Part shown: in pieces, positions 48,970-58,680 of the stretch
Layout of the letters: every line of letters begins with the position of its first letter
Numbering within the stretch: the stretch's first letter is position 1
Source of the DNA: Microbacterium sp. A20
Lineage (GTDB): Bacteria > Actinomycetota > Actinomycetes > Actinomycetales > Microbacteriaceae
Reading direction: 5' to 3'
DNA length: 64,000 nucleotides
NCBI RefSeq assembly: GCF_004794515.1
Contig: NZ_SSDF01000080.1
Span: 116,715 to 180,714, forward strand
Program-made: the position numbers and the translations under genes
The notes under the pieces: generated by a model
Told to the model about the DNA's origin: nothing
The model's database searches: none
Seen by the model: only the letters and a program-made list of their open reading frames with translations

Positions 48970-50208
48970 TCAGCCCTGCTCGGCGCTCGCCGCGGGGGTC
49001 TTCTCGTCTTCCCGCAGCGGGCGGGCGGCACCCGAGAACAGTCCGGAGAGTACGACCAGGCCGACCAGGATGAACAGCGTGTTCAGCAGGCCGATGTGCT
49101 CGCTGATGACGCCGAGCACGGGCGGGCCGCCGAGGAACGAGATGTAGCCGATCGTGGCAGCCGCGCTCACCCGGGCCGCGGCCTTGGCAGGGTCGTCGGC
49201 CGCGGCGGACATGCCGAGGGGGAACCCGAGCGAGGCGCCGACGCCCCACAGCGCCGCTCCCACCAGCACGAGCGGGAAGGTGGGCGCGAGGATGAAGAGC
49301 AGGATCCCGGACGCCGCGGCGACGGCGAGGATGCGCAGCACCGCGACGCGTCCGAAGCGGTCGACGAGGGGCCCGCCGAACAGCCGCACGGTCGTCATCC
49401 CGATGGAGAACACCGCGAGCGACACGGCTCCCGTGCCCTCCGCGAAGCCATGACCCTGCTCGGTGCCGAGCGCGATCCAGTCGTTCGCGCCGCCCTCGGC
49501 GAACGACATCCCGAGCATCACCGTGCCCAGCAGGTAGGTGCGGGGTTCGCGCCAGGCCTCGAGCGCGGTGTGCATCCGCTCGCGGAACGGCGGCTTGACG
49601 TGGTCCTCCGGATCGAGAGCGGCCTCGCGCACCGGCACCTGGAAGAAGCAGACCACCGCGATCACGGCGATCAGCACGCCCATGGACACCGCATGCGTCG
49701 CGACATCGATCGCGAGGTGGGCGGCGAGGGCGCCGATCCCCGCACCGATGACGGTTCCGAAGCTGAAGAAGGCGTGGAAGACGGGGAGGATCGTGCGGCC
49801 CATCTGCTGCTCGATCGCGGTGGCCTCGACGTTCATCATGACGTCGACGCAGCCGTTGCCGAATCCGAACAGGGCCATGCCGATGAGGACGACGGTCACC
49901 GAGCCGAACACGGTCGCGCCGAGGCCGACGAGCGCGATGCCGACCGCGAACATGAGCATCGCCGCCAGCATGCCGCGGCGGGCACCGGTGCGCGCCATCA
50001 CCGCCGGGCTCGTCGAGATGCCGATGATCGACGCGACACCCATGCCGAGCAGCAGCATCCCGACCTGCGCGTTGTCCAGCTCGAGCGCCAGTTTGATTCC
50101 CGGAACCCGGGACGCCCAGGTCGCGATCGAGAGGCCGCTCGCCAGGAAGATGGCGAAGATCGCGGCACGCCAGCGGACGAACTGCGAACGGGTCAGGGCT
50201 GCTTCCAT
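48970..50208 (-). CDS. MFS transporter, divergent from a LacI regulator
   Basis: A 412-residue MFS protein with about 12 membrane helices, of the YbjJ-like/sugar-type group: GLSIATWASRVPGIKLAL in the first helix and FGFGNGCVDVMMNVEA in the fourth. The role is probably export or uptake of a sugar-like compound, but the substrate cannot be read. TAGGCT (minus strand, 50221-50216) ends 7 bases before ATG 50208, suggesting leaderless transcription, and a palindromic LacI-type operator overlaps its promoter. Divergent pairing with a LacI gene suggests repression by it. Confidence 0.87.
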   Translation of the reverse strand: MEAALTRSQFVRWRAAIFAIFLASGLSIATWASRVPGIKLALELDNAQVGMLLLGMGVASIIGISTSPAVMARTGARRGMLAAMLMFAVGIALVGLGATVFGSVTVVLIGMALFGFGNGCVDVMMNVEATAIEQQMGRTILPVFHAFFSFGTVIGAGIGALAAHLAIDVATHAVSMGVLIAVIAVVCFFQVPVREAALDPEDHVKPPFRERMHTALEAWREPRTYLLGTVMLGMSFAEGGANDWIALGTEQGHGFAEGTGAVSLAVFSIGMTTVRLFGGPLVDRFGRVAVLRILAVAAASGILLFILAPTFPLVLVGAALWGVGASLGFPLGMSAAADDPAKAAARVSAAATIGYISFLGGPPVLGVISEHIGLLNTLFILVGLVVLSGLFSGAARPLREDEKTPAASAEQG

Positions 50209-50221
50209 GCCGGACAGCCTA

Positions 50222-50235
50222 TCGAATCGATTCGA
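50222..50235. promoter_or_regulatory. LacI-type operator between MFS and LacI genes
   Basis: Perfect 14-bp palindrome TCGAATCGATTCGA. It adjoins the TAGGCT -10-like element of the MFS gene and lies about 34 bases before the LacI start, so one site could control both. Confidence 0.75.
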
Positions 50236-50268
50236 CCGGGGGGAACGGAAGCGAGCTATCCTCGAAGC

Positions 50269-51327
50269 ATGAGCAGTCAGGAGACGCCGCGTCGGCCCAC
50301 GATCGCCGACGTCGCACGCGAGGCGGGTGTGGCGACGTCCACCGCCTCGGTCGTCTTCAGCGGAAAGGCGAAGGTGGCCCCCGCGACCCGCGAGCGCGTG
50401 CTGGCCGCGGCCGCCGAGCTCGGCTACGCCGGACCGGACCCCCGCGCGGCCTCCCTGCGACGCGGACGCAGCGGCATCGTCGCCGTCGTGTTGGAAGGTC
50501 ACCTGCGTGCGGCCTTCCTCGACCCCGTGACGACCGCCATGATGGACGGGCTCACCGACGGGCTCGCCGAACTCAGCGCCGGCATCCTGCTGATGCGCGA
50601 CGAGCCGGGGGAGGGCACGGCGATCGCCGATGCTCCCGTCGACGCCGTCGTGCTGATCGGCTGCTCCGGACGCACCCGGTCATCCCTCGAGGTGGTCGTC
50701 GGCCGCGGACTCCCGGTCGTCGTGATCGAGGGCGACGCCGGAGAGGCGATCCCCCGCATCACGCTCGACAACGCGGCGGCCTCGGCTGACATCGCGAAGC
50801 ACGTACGCGACCTCGGCCACCGCGACGTCGCGCTGGTCACGCTTCCGCTCGACAGCGACCGGGAACGTGCGGCGGTCACGCCGGAGCGCCTCGCGAACGC
50901 GACCGTCGACGTGACGGTCCATCGGCTGGCCGGCACCCGTGAAGTGTTCCCCGACGCCCCCGCGATCTCGGCATCCGGCAGCCTCATCGACGAAGGAGTG
51001 CTGGTCGGACGCATGCTGCTCGCCGATCCCGACACCCGGCCGACGGCGGTGCTCGCGCAGAGCGACCTGTTGGCCGTCGGCGTCATCCGTGCGGCCGAGG
51101 AGCTGGGGCTCCGCGTCCCGGAAGACCTCTCGGTCGCGGGTTTCGACGGCATCGCACTGGACGGCCTCGGCGACCTCACCCTCACGACGAGCGTGCAGCC
51201 GGCGGTCGAGAAGGGCCGTGCGGCGGGGGAGCAGGTCGCCCGCATGCTGCGAGGGGAACCGGGGATCACGCAGCATCTCACCTGCCGATTCCGCGCCGGC
51301 AGCACCACCGGCCCTGCGCCGCGCTGA
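50269..51327 (+). CDS. LacI-family regulator
   Basis: A 352-residue LacI/GalR regulator. The helix-turn-helix is PTIADVAREAGVATSTASVVF (about 9-29), followed by a hinge and a periplasmic-binding-like sensor domain; the usual VSRAL is replaced by ASVVF, a variation in the recognition helix. TATCCT (50257-50262) ends 6 bases before ATG 50269, with no ribosome binding site, so leaderless transcription is likely. It is divergent from the MFS gene across the palindrome TCGAATCGATTCGA and probably represses it. The inducer is unknown. Confidence 0.92.
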   Translation: MSSQETPRRPTIADVAREAGVATSTASVVFSGKAKVAPATRERVLAAAAELGYAGPDPRAASLRRGRSGIVAVVLEGHLRAAFLDPVTTAMMDGLTDGLAELSAGILLMRDEPGEGTAIADAPVDAVVLIGCSGRTRSSLEVVVGRGLPVVVIEGDAGEAIPRITLDNAAASADIAKHVRDLGHRDVALVTLPLDSDRERAAVTPERLANATVDVTVHRLAGTREVFPDAPAISASGSLIDEGVLVGRMLLADPDTRPTAVLAQSDLLAVGVIRAAEELGLRVPEDLSVAGFDGIALDGLGDLTLTTSVQPAVEKGRAAGEQVARMLRGEPGITQHLTCRFRAGSTTGPAPR

Positions 51328-51358
51328 GCGCCGTCCTCGGACGCGTCGGCAGCCGCGG

Positions 51359-52858
51359 TCAGCTGCGTTGCGGTCCGAGCGGAAGCACCGTATCGCCGAG
51401 ATCGAGGATGCGGTAGCGGCCGCAGTCGATCACCTCGTCGGGGATGGCGGGTGCGGGCAGGTTCCACGGGACGGTCTGCGCATCCTCCACGAGGAACGTC
51501 ACCTCGCCGACGTCGAAATCGCGACGGTTCACCAGCCAGGCGTAGCCGCGCAGCTCATGATCGACCTGCACGAGCTGCGCCGGGTCGTCGAGGTGCAGCT
51601 TCGGCAGACGGACGGTCCAGAACTGACCGGCTCCGGTGCGGCCGGAGGCGTTCACCCAGTCGGTGACGCAGGTGAGGTCGGGGTCGGCGGCCTCGGCGGC
51701 CGCAGCGAGCCGGGGGATGCTCAGGATGCCGCCGATCGCGAGCAGCACCGCGACGACGGCCGCGAGCACGGATCGAAGGCTGAGCGGCATCCATCCCGTG
51801 CGCGGCATGGCGACGAGGGCCAGCACGGGAGCGAACACCAGCGGCTGCAGGTAGCGGGCCGCGTGGGTGCCGAGTGCGATCGCGCCGATCACCACGAGCG
51901 CGGGCATGAGCCAGGCGAGCGCGGCGACGAACCGTGAGCCCTCGTCCGAGGCGCGTGCCGTGCGGACCGCTGCGAGCACGAGAAGGGCGAGCACGATCAG
52001 GCAGCCGAGCACCCCCGGTGGGGTCGACAGCCGGGCGGAGACGAGCTCGGCGTAGTAGCCGATCGACTCGGGCCACCGCTCGGGCTGCGCGTAGCCGGCA
52101 CCGGTGTTGGCGATCCATGCCTGAAGTGGAATACGTGCGAGGAAGCCGAGCGCCGTGCCGACCAGGAGCACCGCGAGCAGCAGTGTCCACCGGAACCGTC
52201 GCTGTGATCGGATGGCCAGGAGGGCGAGCAGCACCGTGATCGGCACCGTCGCCCAGGCCGCGTAGAGCGGATTCGACAGGGTCGAGACCGTTGCCGTGAC
52301 GCCGAGAGCCGCAAGGAGACCGACGCTCATCGACTCGCGATCGAGAACTCGACGCACCAGCCCGACGGAGAGCACGACGGCGACCGCCGACGCCGAGTAG
52401 TAGGTGGTCGTGAGCTGCAGCGAGGCGAGCTCGAGAGCATCGCGGGACGCCGAGAGCTCGGTCACGGCGATGGCGCAGAACACGGCGAGTCCGAAGAGGG
52501 ACCATGCCACGGGTGCCCGGCCCTCTCTGCGTCGACCCGCCACGAGCCGAAGGGCACCGTACAGGGCGATCACGTTGATCACGGCGTTCACCGCGAGCAG
52601 CGCGTTCACGTCCAGCGGGAAGATCGCGTCGAGCGCGGCGAACACCGTGGATTCGGGGAGGAAGAGCACGCTCGACATCGCCCAGTCCATCGGTTCGCCG
52701 GAAAGCACGGAGCGCGCGAACATGGCCACGACCAGGGAATCACTGTCGCGGAACAACAACTCCGACCGTGCGGATGATGCGACCTGTGCGGTGGTGATCA
52801 GCGCGAGCCCGAGGGCGCCGAACCACCCGGCCAGCTCCCGCACCCAGACCCGCCGCAT
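51359..52858 (-). CDS. polytopic membrane protein, GT-C-like
   Basis: A 499-residue protein with about nine to eleven membrane helices and a soluble C-terminal domain of about 100 residues. An RDSDSL motif lies in the first loop after the first helix, which resembles the acidic motif of GT-C glycosyltransferases such as arabinosyl- or mannosyltransferases, but I cannot confirm the enzyme class. The C-terminal domain contains TCVTDWVNASGRTGAGQFWTVR. The start ATG 52858 is chosen since the upstream extension is not hydrophobic. It diverges from the Mrp operon across a 12-bp palindrome. Confidence 0.75.
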   Translation of the reverse strand: MRRVWVRELAGWFGALGLALITTAQVASSARSELLFRDSDSLVVAMFARSVLSGEPMDWAMSSVLFLPESTVFAALDAIFPLDVNALLAVNAVINVIALYGALRLVAGRRREGRAPVAWSLFGLAVFCAIAVTELSASRDALELASLQLTTTYYSASAVAVVLSVGLVRRVLDRESMSVGLLAALGVTATVSTLSNPLYAAWATVPITVLLALLAIRSQRRFRWTLLLAVLLVGTALGFLARIPLQAWIANTGAGYAQPERWPESIGYYAELVSARLSTPPGVLGCLIVLALLVLAAVRTARASDEGSRFVAALAWLMPALVVIGAIALGTHAARYLQPLVFAPVLALVAMPRTGWMPLSLRSVLAAVVAVLLAIGGILSIPRLAAAAEAADPDLTCVTDWVNASGRTGAGQFWTVRLPKLHLDDPAQLVQVDHELRGYAWLVNRRDFDVGEVTFLVEDAQTVPWNLPAPAIPDEVIDCGRYRILDLGDTVLPLGPQRS

Positions 52859-52870
52859 GCGACCACTCTC

Positions 52871-52882
52871 GCACGATCGTGC
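52871..52882. promoter_or_regulatory. 12-bp palindrome between divergent membrane operons
   Basis: GCACGATCGTGC, a perfect palindrome 13 bases upstream of the membrane-protein start and about 96 bases before mrpA. TAAACT (52915-52920) may be the mrp -10. The palindrome could be an operator. Confidence 0.5.
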
Positions 52883-52977
52883 AACCCGCGCGCCGGGCGG
52901 ACTCTTCGCCCGGGTAAACTGCTTGTGACACCCCCCGCCTGGCCGCAAGGCCGACGACCCCCGAGGGAGCCGCGTAT

Positions 52978-55944
52978 ATGCTGATGCTCCTCGCCGTGTT
53001 CCTGCTCGGGTCGCTGTTGATGCCCGTTCTGGTGCGCTGGCTCGGAGCTCAGGCCTTCGCCATCGCCGCCCTCGTCCCGGCTGCCGCGTTCGTGCATGCG
53101 CTGGTCATGACGCCGCAGGTGCTCGACGGGCCGGTCCCGTTCGAGTCGGTCGAGTGGATCCCGCAGCTCGGGCTGAACCTGTCCATGAACATGGACGTGC
53201 TCGGGTGGGTGCTCACGCTGATCGTCACGGGCGTCGGCGCCCTCGTGCTCCTCTACTGCCGGTGGTACTTCTACGAGGACTCTGCCGGCGTGGGTCAGTT
53301 CGCCGGGGTGCTGCTCGGCTTCGCGGGGGCGATGTACGGCCTCGTGCTCACCGACGACCTCGTCATGCTGGTCATGTTCTGGGAGGTGACGAGCATCCTC
53401 TCGTACCTCCTCATCGGTCACTACCGCCGCCGTGCGGCCAGCCGCCGTGCGGCACTGCAGGCCCTGCTCGTGACCACGCTCGGCGGACTCGTGATGTTCG
53501 TCGGTGTCGTAATCCTCGTGGTCGACACCGGAACGTCCAGCATCCGGGAGATCCTCGAGATCGCACCGACCGGTCCTGCGGTGGATGCCGCGATCGTCAT
53601 GCTCCTGATCGGCGCGATCAGCAAGTCGGCCCTGTTCCCGTTCCACTTCTGGCTTCCCGGCGCGATGGCCGCGCCCACTCCGGTGAGCGCGTATCTGCAC
53701 GCCGCGGCGATGGTGAAGGCCGGCATCTATCTGATCGCGCGATTCGCTCCGATCTTCGCCTTCAGCGCTCCCTGGCGTCCGATCGTGATCACGCTCGGCA
53801 TCCTGACGATGCTGATCGGCGGCATCCAGGCGCTGCGCGAGACCGACCTCAAGCGCATCCTCGCGTTCGGTACGGTCAGCCAGCTCGGCTTCTTCGCGAT
53901 CGCGGTCGGATACGGCACGCAGGCGGCGGCGCTCGCCGGACTGGCGCTCGTGATCGGGCACGCCCTGTTCAAGTCGGCGCTCTTCCTGATCGTCGGCGTC
54001 ATCGACCGCCAGCTGTCGACCCGTGACATCACCGAGCTCTCCGGCGTCGGGCGGCAGGCGCCGGTCATGGCGACGGCGGCATTCATCTCCGTGGCGTCGA
54101 TGGCCGGTATCGCGCCGACCATCGGGTTCGTCGCCAAGGAGTCCACGCTCACGGCTCTGCTCGACGACGCCCAGGGTGGTTCCCCGTGGGGTCTGGTGGC
54201 CCTGATCGGCGTAGTGCTCGGTTCTATGCTGACCGCGGCATATGGCGCGCGCTTCCTCTGGGGAGCCTTCTGGAAGAAGCGCGACGACCAGGGCCAGCTG
54301 CCCGACACCGCCTGGCCCGATCCGCCGGTCGGATTCCTGTCGGCACCGATCATCCTCGCCGGCGTCACGCTCGCTGCGGGCATCGGGGCTCCTGCGCTCG
54401 ACACTGCCCTGCAGGGATACGCCCTCACCGCGACCCCCGGGCTCGACCACGCGGGCGAAGCCGTCGAGGGACCGGGGCATCTCGCGCTGTGGCACGGCCT
54501 CGAGCCGGCCCTGGGCATCTCGATCCTGTCGATCCTGCTCGGCATCGGGCTGTTCCTGCTCACCCGCAGAAAGGGCTGGGATCGCCGACCGCGCGTCCTG
54601 CCCTTCACCGCCGCCGACGCGTACTACCTGGTCATGCGCGGCATCGACCGTCTCTCGGTGCTCAGCACGACCCTCACGCAGCGCGGCTCGCTGCCGGTGT
54701 ACGTCGGCACCATCTTCGTGGTCTTCGTCGCCGCGGAGGTCACAGCCCTCATCGCCAGCGACATCGATCGGTACAACCTCTCCGCCTGGCACACGCCGGC
54801 GCAGATCGTGGTCGCCCCGATCATGGCCATCGCCGGGGTATTCGCCGTCCGGGCGCAGAAGCGCTACACGGGCGTCGTGCTCGTCTCGGTCACGGGGCTC
54901 GGGATGGTCGTCCTGTTCGCGACGAGCGGCGCACCCGACCTGGCGCTCACGCAGATCCTCGTCGAGACGGTCACGATGGTCACGTTCGCGCTGGTGCTCC
55001 GCCGCCTCCCCGCGCGGATGGGCGAGCACAACGCCTCGGTGGGGCGGGTCCCCCGGGCGCTCCTCGCGATCGGCGTCGGCGTGACGATGGCCTTCGTCGC
55101 GGTCGTCGCCACGCAGTCCCGCATCGCCGATCCGATCTCGGAGGTCTTCCCGCAGATCGCCTACGAGATCGGTCACGGCAAGAACGTCGTGAACGTGGCC
55201 CTCGTCGACCTGCGCGGCTGGGACACGATGGGCGAGCTGTCGGTGCTCGTGCTCGCCGCGACCGGCGTGGCCTCGCTGGTGTTCGTCACGCACCGGGCCG
55301 ACCTGCTCGCCGCGACCAACAACCTGCCGAAGGCGACGCGCAAGGCCGCACGCAGCCGTCCGCTCGTCGAGACGACCGAGGGCATCCGGTTCCAGAACTC
55401 CGAGAACGAGAGCAGCCCGCGGGCGTGGCTCGTCGGCGGCCAGAAGATGAAGCCCGAGAACAGATCGATCCTGCTCGAGGTCATCGTCCGCATCCTCTTC
55501 CACACCATCATCGTGGTGTCGATCTTCCTGCTGTTCTCCGGGCACAACCTCCCGGGCGGCGGCTTCGCGGGCGGACTCGTGGCAGGCATGGCCCTGGTCA
55601 TGCGCTACATCGCCGGAGGACGCTGGGAGCTCGGTGCCGCCGCCCCGACGGATGCCGGCCGACTTCTCGGAACCGGCCTCATCCTCGCCGTGGGCACAGC
55701 CGTCGTCCCGCTCTTCTTCGGACTCGCGCCGCTGACGAGCACGTTCTGGGAGTGGGAGATCCCCGGCATCGGGCACATGGAGTTCGTCACCTCGACCATC
55801 TTCGATGTGGGCGTGTACCTCGTCGTGATCGGGCTCGTCCTCGACGTGCTGCGCAGCCTCGGGGCCGAGGTCGACCGGCAGGCGGCGCTCCGCTCGACCC
55901 CCGGCCCTGAAGGCTTCCTCTCGCGCGGAAGGGGGAGCAGCTGA
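52978..55944 (+). CDS. mrpA: Mrp Na+/H+ antiporter subunit A (with fused subunit B)
   Basis: A 988-residue membrane protein with about 20 or more helices. The N-terminal two thirds resemble complex I NuoL/ND5-type subunits, with the motif AISKSALFPFHFWLPGAMAAPTPVSAYLHAA (about 205-240) and the ETDLKRILAFGTVSQLGF segment. The C-terminal ~130 residues (VRILFHTIIVVSIFLLFSGHNLPGGGFAGGL) match subunit B, which is therefore fused. It exports Na+ in exchange for H+ and supports alkali and salt tolerance. GAGGGAG precedes ATG 52978. It begins the mrpA-C-D-E-F-G operon. Confidence 0.95.
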   Translation: MLMLLAVFLLGSLLMPVLVRWLGAQAFAIAALVPAAAFVHALVMTPQVLDGPVPFESVEWIPQLGLNLSMNMDVLGWVLTLIVTGVGALVLLYCRWYFYEDSAGVGQFAGVLLGFAGAMYGLVLTDDLVMLVMFWEVTSILSYLLIGHYRRRAASRRAALQALLVTTLGGLVMFVGVVILVVDTGTSSIREILEIAPTGPAVDAAIVMLLIGAISKSALFPFHFWLPGAMAAPTPVSAYLHAAAMVKAGIYLIARFAPIFAFSAPWRPIVITLGILTMLIGGIQALRETDLKRILAFGTVSQLGFFAIAVGYGTQAAALAGLALVIGHALFKSALFLIVGVIDRQLSTRDITELSGVGRQAPVMATAAFISVASMAGIAPTIGFVAKESTLTALLDDAQGGSPWGLVALIGVVLGSMLTAAYGARFLWGAFWKKRDDQGQLPDTAWPDPPVGFLSAPIILAGVTLAAGIGAPALDTALQGYALTATPGLDHAGEAVEGPGHLALWHGLEPALGISILSILLGIGLFLLTRRKGWDRRPRVLPFTAADAYYLVMRGIDRLSVLSTTLTQRGSLPVYVGTIFVVFVAAEVTALIASDIDRYNLSAWHTPAQIVVAPIMAIAGVFAVRAQKRYTGVVLVSVTGLGMVVLFATSGAPDLALTQILVETVTMVTFALVLRRLPARMGEHNASVGRVPRALLAIGVGVTMAFVAVVATQSRIADPISEVFPQIAYEIGHGKNVVNVALVDLRGWDTMGELSVLVLAATGVASLVFVTHRADLLAATNNLPKATRKAARSRPLVETTEGIRFQNSENESSPRAWLVGGQKMKPENRSILLEVIVRILFHTIIVVSIFLLFSGHNLPGGGFAGGLVAGMALVMRYIAGGRWELGAAAPTDAGRLLGTGLILAVGTAVVPLFFGLAPLTSTFWEWEIPGIGHMEFVTSTIFDVGVYLVVIGLVLDVLRSLGAEVDRQAALRSTPGPEGFLSRGRGSS

Positions 55945-56543
55945 TGGATGTCTCGCTCACCCTGATCGTCATCATGGCCATCCTCTTCGCGTGCGGTGTC
56001 TACGCGATGCTGGAGCGCAGCCTCACCCGTGTGCTGATCGGCTTCCTCCTGCTCGGCAACGCCACGAACCTGCTGCTGCTGATCGTGATGGGCGTTCCGG
56101 GCAATGCGCCGTTCTTCGGCACCGAGGGCGAGATGAGCGACCCGCTCCCGCAGGCCCTCACCCTGACCGCCATCGTGATCACGTTCGCGGTCTCGGCCTT
56201 CCTCCTCGCCCTGATCTACCGCTCCTGGCAGCTCGGTCAGGCCGACACGGTCGAGGACGACGAGGCCGACATCGCGCTCCGCGAGCGCACCGACGCCGAC
56301 GAAGACCTCATGGACGACGAGTCCGAGACCGACGAGGACGAGGCGACCACCGACTTCGTCGGTGTGCAGACCGCACCGATCACGGTGCTGCACATGCGCG
56401 ACCACCCCGCCATCCACGACGATGCGCCGTTCGATGCGCCCACCGGCTGGGGAGACGAACACTCTTCGGGCCCCGCCGAGAGTGATTCGAGCACCCCCGA
56501 CGAACCCCACGACCACGACGAGAACGAGGAGGGCCGCCCATGA
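55944..56543 (+). CDS. mrpC: Mrp antiporter subunit C with long acidic tail
   Basis: A 199-residue NuoK/ND4L-like subunit. Three membrane helices lie in residues 4-93, matching MrpC of about 113 residues, and the LIGFLLLGNATNLLL motif is present. Unusually, an extra ~100-residue cytoplasmic tail follows, rich in Asp/Glu and His (DEADIALRERTDADEDLMDDE, HMRDHPAIHDD). The start overlaps the mrpA stop (TGATG) and the stop overlaps mrpD. Confidence 0.95.
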   Translation: MDVSLTLIVIMAILFACGVYAMLERSLTRVLIGFLLLGNATNLLLLIVMGVPGNAPFFGTEGEMSDPLPQALTLTAIVITFAVSAFLLALIYRSWQLGQADTVEDDEADIALRERTDADEDLMDDESETDEDEATTDFVGVQTAPITVLHMRDHPAIHDDAPFDAPTGWGDEHSSGPAESDSSTPDEPHDHDENEEGRP

Positions 56544-58093
56544 CCTCTCTCGTTCCGCTCCTCGTGGCTCTGCCGCTCCTCGGAGCCGCCATCACGCTCG
56601 TGTTCGGCCGGAACGCGCGCCTCCAGGTCGTCGTCACGGTGGCGACTCTCGCCGCCGTCTCGGTGATCGCCGCCGTCCTCCTGGTGGTCGTCGACTCCGG
56701 AGACCCGCTCGCGGTCTCGGTCGGCGGGTGGCCGGTGCCGTTCGGCATCGTGCTCTACGTCGACCGGCTCGCGGCGCTCCTGGTGCTCGTCTCGAGCATC
56801 GTGCTGCTCGCCGTGCTCCTCTTCTCGATCGGCCAGGGAGCCGCGGACGGAACCGACGAGACCCCGATCTCGATCTTCAACCCCTCGTACCTGATCCTCG
56901 CGGCCGGCATCTTCAACGCGTTCATCGCGGGCGACCTGTTCAACCTCTACGTCGGCTTCGAGATCCTGCTCGTCGCCTCGTATGTGCTCATCACCCTCGG
57001 CAGCACCGAGTCGCGCATCCGCACCGGCGCCGTCTACATCGTGGTCTCGCTGGTGTCGTCGATCCTGTTCCTGGCGTCGATCGCGATGATCTACGGCGCA
57101 CTCGGCACGGTCAACATGGCCCAGATCGCCGAGCGCATGTCGGAGCTGCCGCAGGAGACGCAGCTCGTGCTGCATCTGATGCTCGTGGTGGCGTTCGGCA
57201 TCAAGGCGGCCATCTTCCCGGTGTCGTTCTGGCTGCCCGACTCGTACCCGACCGCCCCCGCGCCGGTCACCGCGGTGTTCGCGGGCCTGCTGACCAAGGT
57301 CGGCGTCTACGCCCTCATCCGCACCGAGACCCAGCTCTTCGCCTCGAACAGCATCGACACCCTGCTGCTGATCATCGCGCTCGCGACCATGATCGTCGGT
57401 GTGCTGGGCGCGGTCGCGCAGGCCGAGCTCAAACGAATCCTGTCGTTCACACTCGTGAGCCATGTCGGGTACATGATCTTCGGCCTCGCGATAGCGACAC
57501 CCGCCGCGATCGGCGCGACCGTGTACTACATCGTCCACCACATCGTCGTGCAGACGACCCTGTTCCTCGCGGTCGGACTCGTGGAACGACGAGCCGGCAG
57601 CACCTCGATCCTGCGGGTCAAGGGACTGCTCAAGGTCGCACCGGTGATCGCCGTGCTGTATTTCGTGCCCGCGATCAACCTGGGTGGGCTCCCGCCCTTC
57701 TCCGGATTCATCGGCAAGTTCGCGCTCTTCGAAGCGGCAGCATCCGTCGGCACGCCGATCATGATCGTGCTGATCTTCGGCGGCATCGTCACCTCGCTGC
57801 TGACCCTGTACGCACTCATGCGCGCCTGGAACCTCGCCTTCTGGCGCGAGGAGGAGGACTCCACCGAGACCGAGGGGCGCATCTCGTACCTCGGCAACGC
57901 GCCGGCCGCCGACGAGCAGCAGGAGCGTCGTCGCATCCCGAAGATCATGACGGTCGCCACGGCGGGTATGGTCGCGGTCACCGTCTCGCTCACGATCTTC
58001 GCCGGACCTCTGTACGCGCTCTGCGACCGCATCGGCGCCGCACTGCTGCAGCCGGTCAGCCTCGTGCAGCTGCAAGAGGAGGTGGGCGGATGA
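56540..58093 (+). CDS. mrpD: Mrp antiporter subunit D
   Basis: A 517-residue NuoN/M/ND2-4-like subunit with about 14 helices, a proton-translocating module of the Mrp complex. The conserved motif FGIKAAIFPVSFWLPDSYPTAPAPVTAVFAGLLTKVGVYAL and ELKRILSFTLVSHVGYM are clear. The start overlaps mrpC (ATGA) and the stop overlaps mrpE. Confidence 0.96.
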   Translation: MTSLVPLLVALPLLGAAITLVFGRNARLQVVVTVATLAAVSVIAAVLLVVVDSGDPLAVSVGGWPVPFGIVLYVDRLAALLVLVSSIVLLAVLLFSIGQGAADGTDETPISIFNPSYLILAAGIFNAFIAGDLFNLYVGFEILLVASYVLITLGSTESRIRTGAVYIVVSLVSSILFLASIAMIYGALGTVNMAQIAERMSELPQETQLVLHLMLVVAFGIKAAIFPVSFWLPDSYPTAPAPVTAVFAGLLTKVGVYALIRTETQLFASNSIDTLLLIIALATMIVGVLGAVAQAELKRILSFTLVSHVGYMIFGLAIATPAAIGATVYYIVHHIVVQTTLFLAVGLVERRAGSTSILRVKGLLKVAPVIAVLYFVPAINLGGLPPFSGFIGKFALFEAAASVGTPIMIVLIFGGIVTSLLTLYALMRAWNLAFWREEEDSTETEGRISYLGNAPAADEQQERRRIPKIMTVATAGMVAVTVSLTIFAGPLYALCDRIGAALLQPVSLVQLQEEVGG

Positions 58094-58680
58094 GACGACA
58101 GACCAAACGCCACCTCTGGCGCGACATCCGGGTGCAGCTGCCCTTCCTGGCCTGGCTCGTCGTGCTGTGGATGCTGCTGTGGGCGCAGTTCACCGTGCTG
58201 TCTTTCCTCACCGGACTCGTCGTCGCGATCTTCGTGACCCGCGTCTTCCGGCTGCCGACCGTCGAGCTCTCCGGCCGGATCAACATCGGCTACGCCGCGC
58301 TGTTCGTGGTGCAGTTCCTGTTCGCGGTGCTCAGCGGAGCCATCTCGGTGACCGTGCAGGTGTTCGACTTCCGACGCCAGCCGGGAACGGCGATCATCGC
58401 GGTGCCGCTGCGCTACGCGGACGACCTGGTCATGACGCACGTCGCCGTCGTGTCGTCGCTCATCCCCGGCTCGCTGGTGGTCGAGACCGATCGCGACAGG
58501 CGCATCCTGTACCTGCACGTGATCGGGGTCAGGAACCTCGACGACGTCGAGAAGCAGCGCGCCGGAGTTCTGCGTTGGGAGCGACGGGTCGTGCGGGCTC
58601 TCGGCGACCCCGCGCAGTACCGTGCGCTCAAGGCCGACCAGCGCGCCGGCCTGACCGGATCGACGGGAGGCGCCCGATGA
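58090..58680 (+). CDS. mrpE: Mrp antiporter subunit E
   Basis: A 196-residue subunit with two or three N-terminal membrane helices (LPFLAWLVVLWMLLW, FLTGLVVAIFVTRVF) and a cytoplasmic C-terminal domain with TAIIAVPLRYADDLVMTHVAVVSSLIPGSLVVE, the MrpE signature. Overlaps both neighbours (ATGA). Confidence 0.95.
   Translation: MRRQTKRHLWRDIRVQLPFLAWLVVLWMLLWAQFTVLSFLTGLVVAIFVTRVFRLPTVELSGRINIGYAALFVVQFLFAVLSGAISVTVQVFDFRRQPGTAIIAVPLRYADDLVMTHVAVVSSLIPGSLVVETDRDRRILYLHVIGVRNLDDVEKQRAGVLRWERRVVRALGDPAQYRALKADQRAGLTGSTGGAR

Noticed and set aside
52798..55776. A 992-residue reading frame antisense to mrpA
   Set aside because: Dominated by Asp/Glu/Arg/His runs and no domain; mrpA on the other strand is unambiguous.
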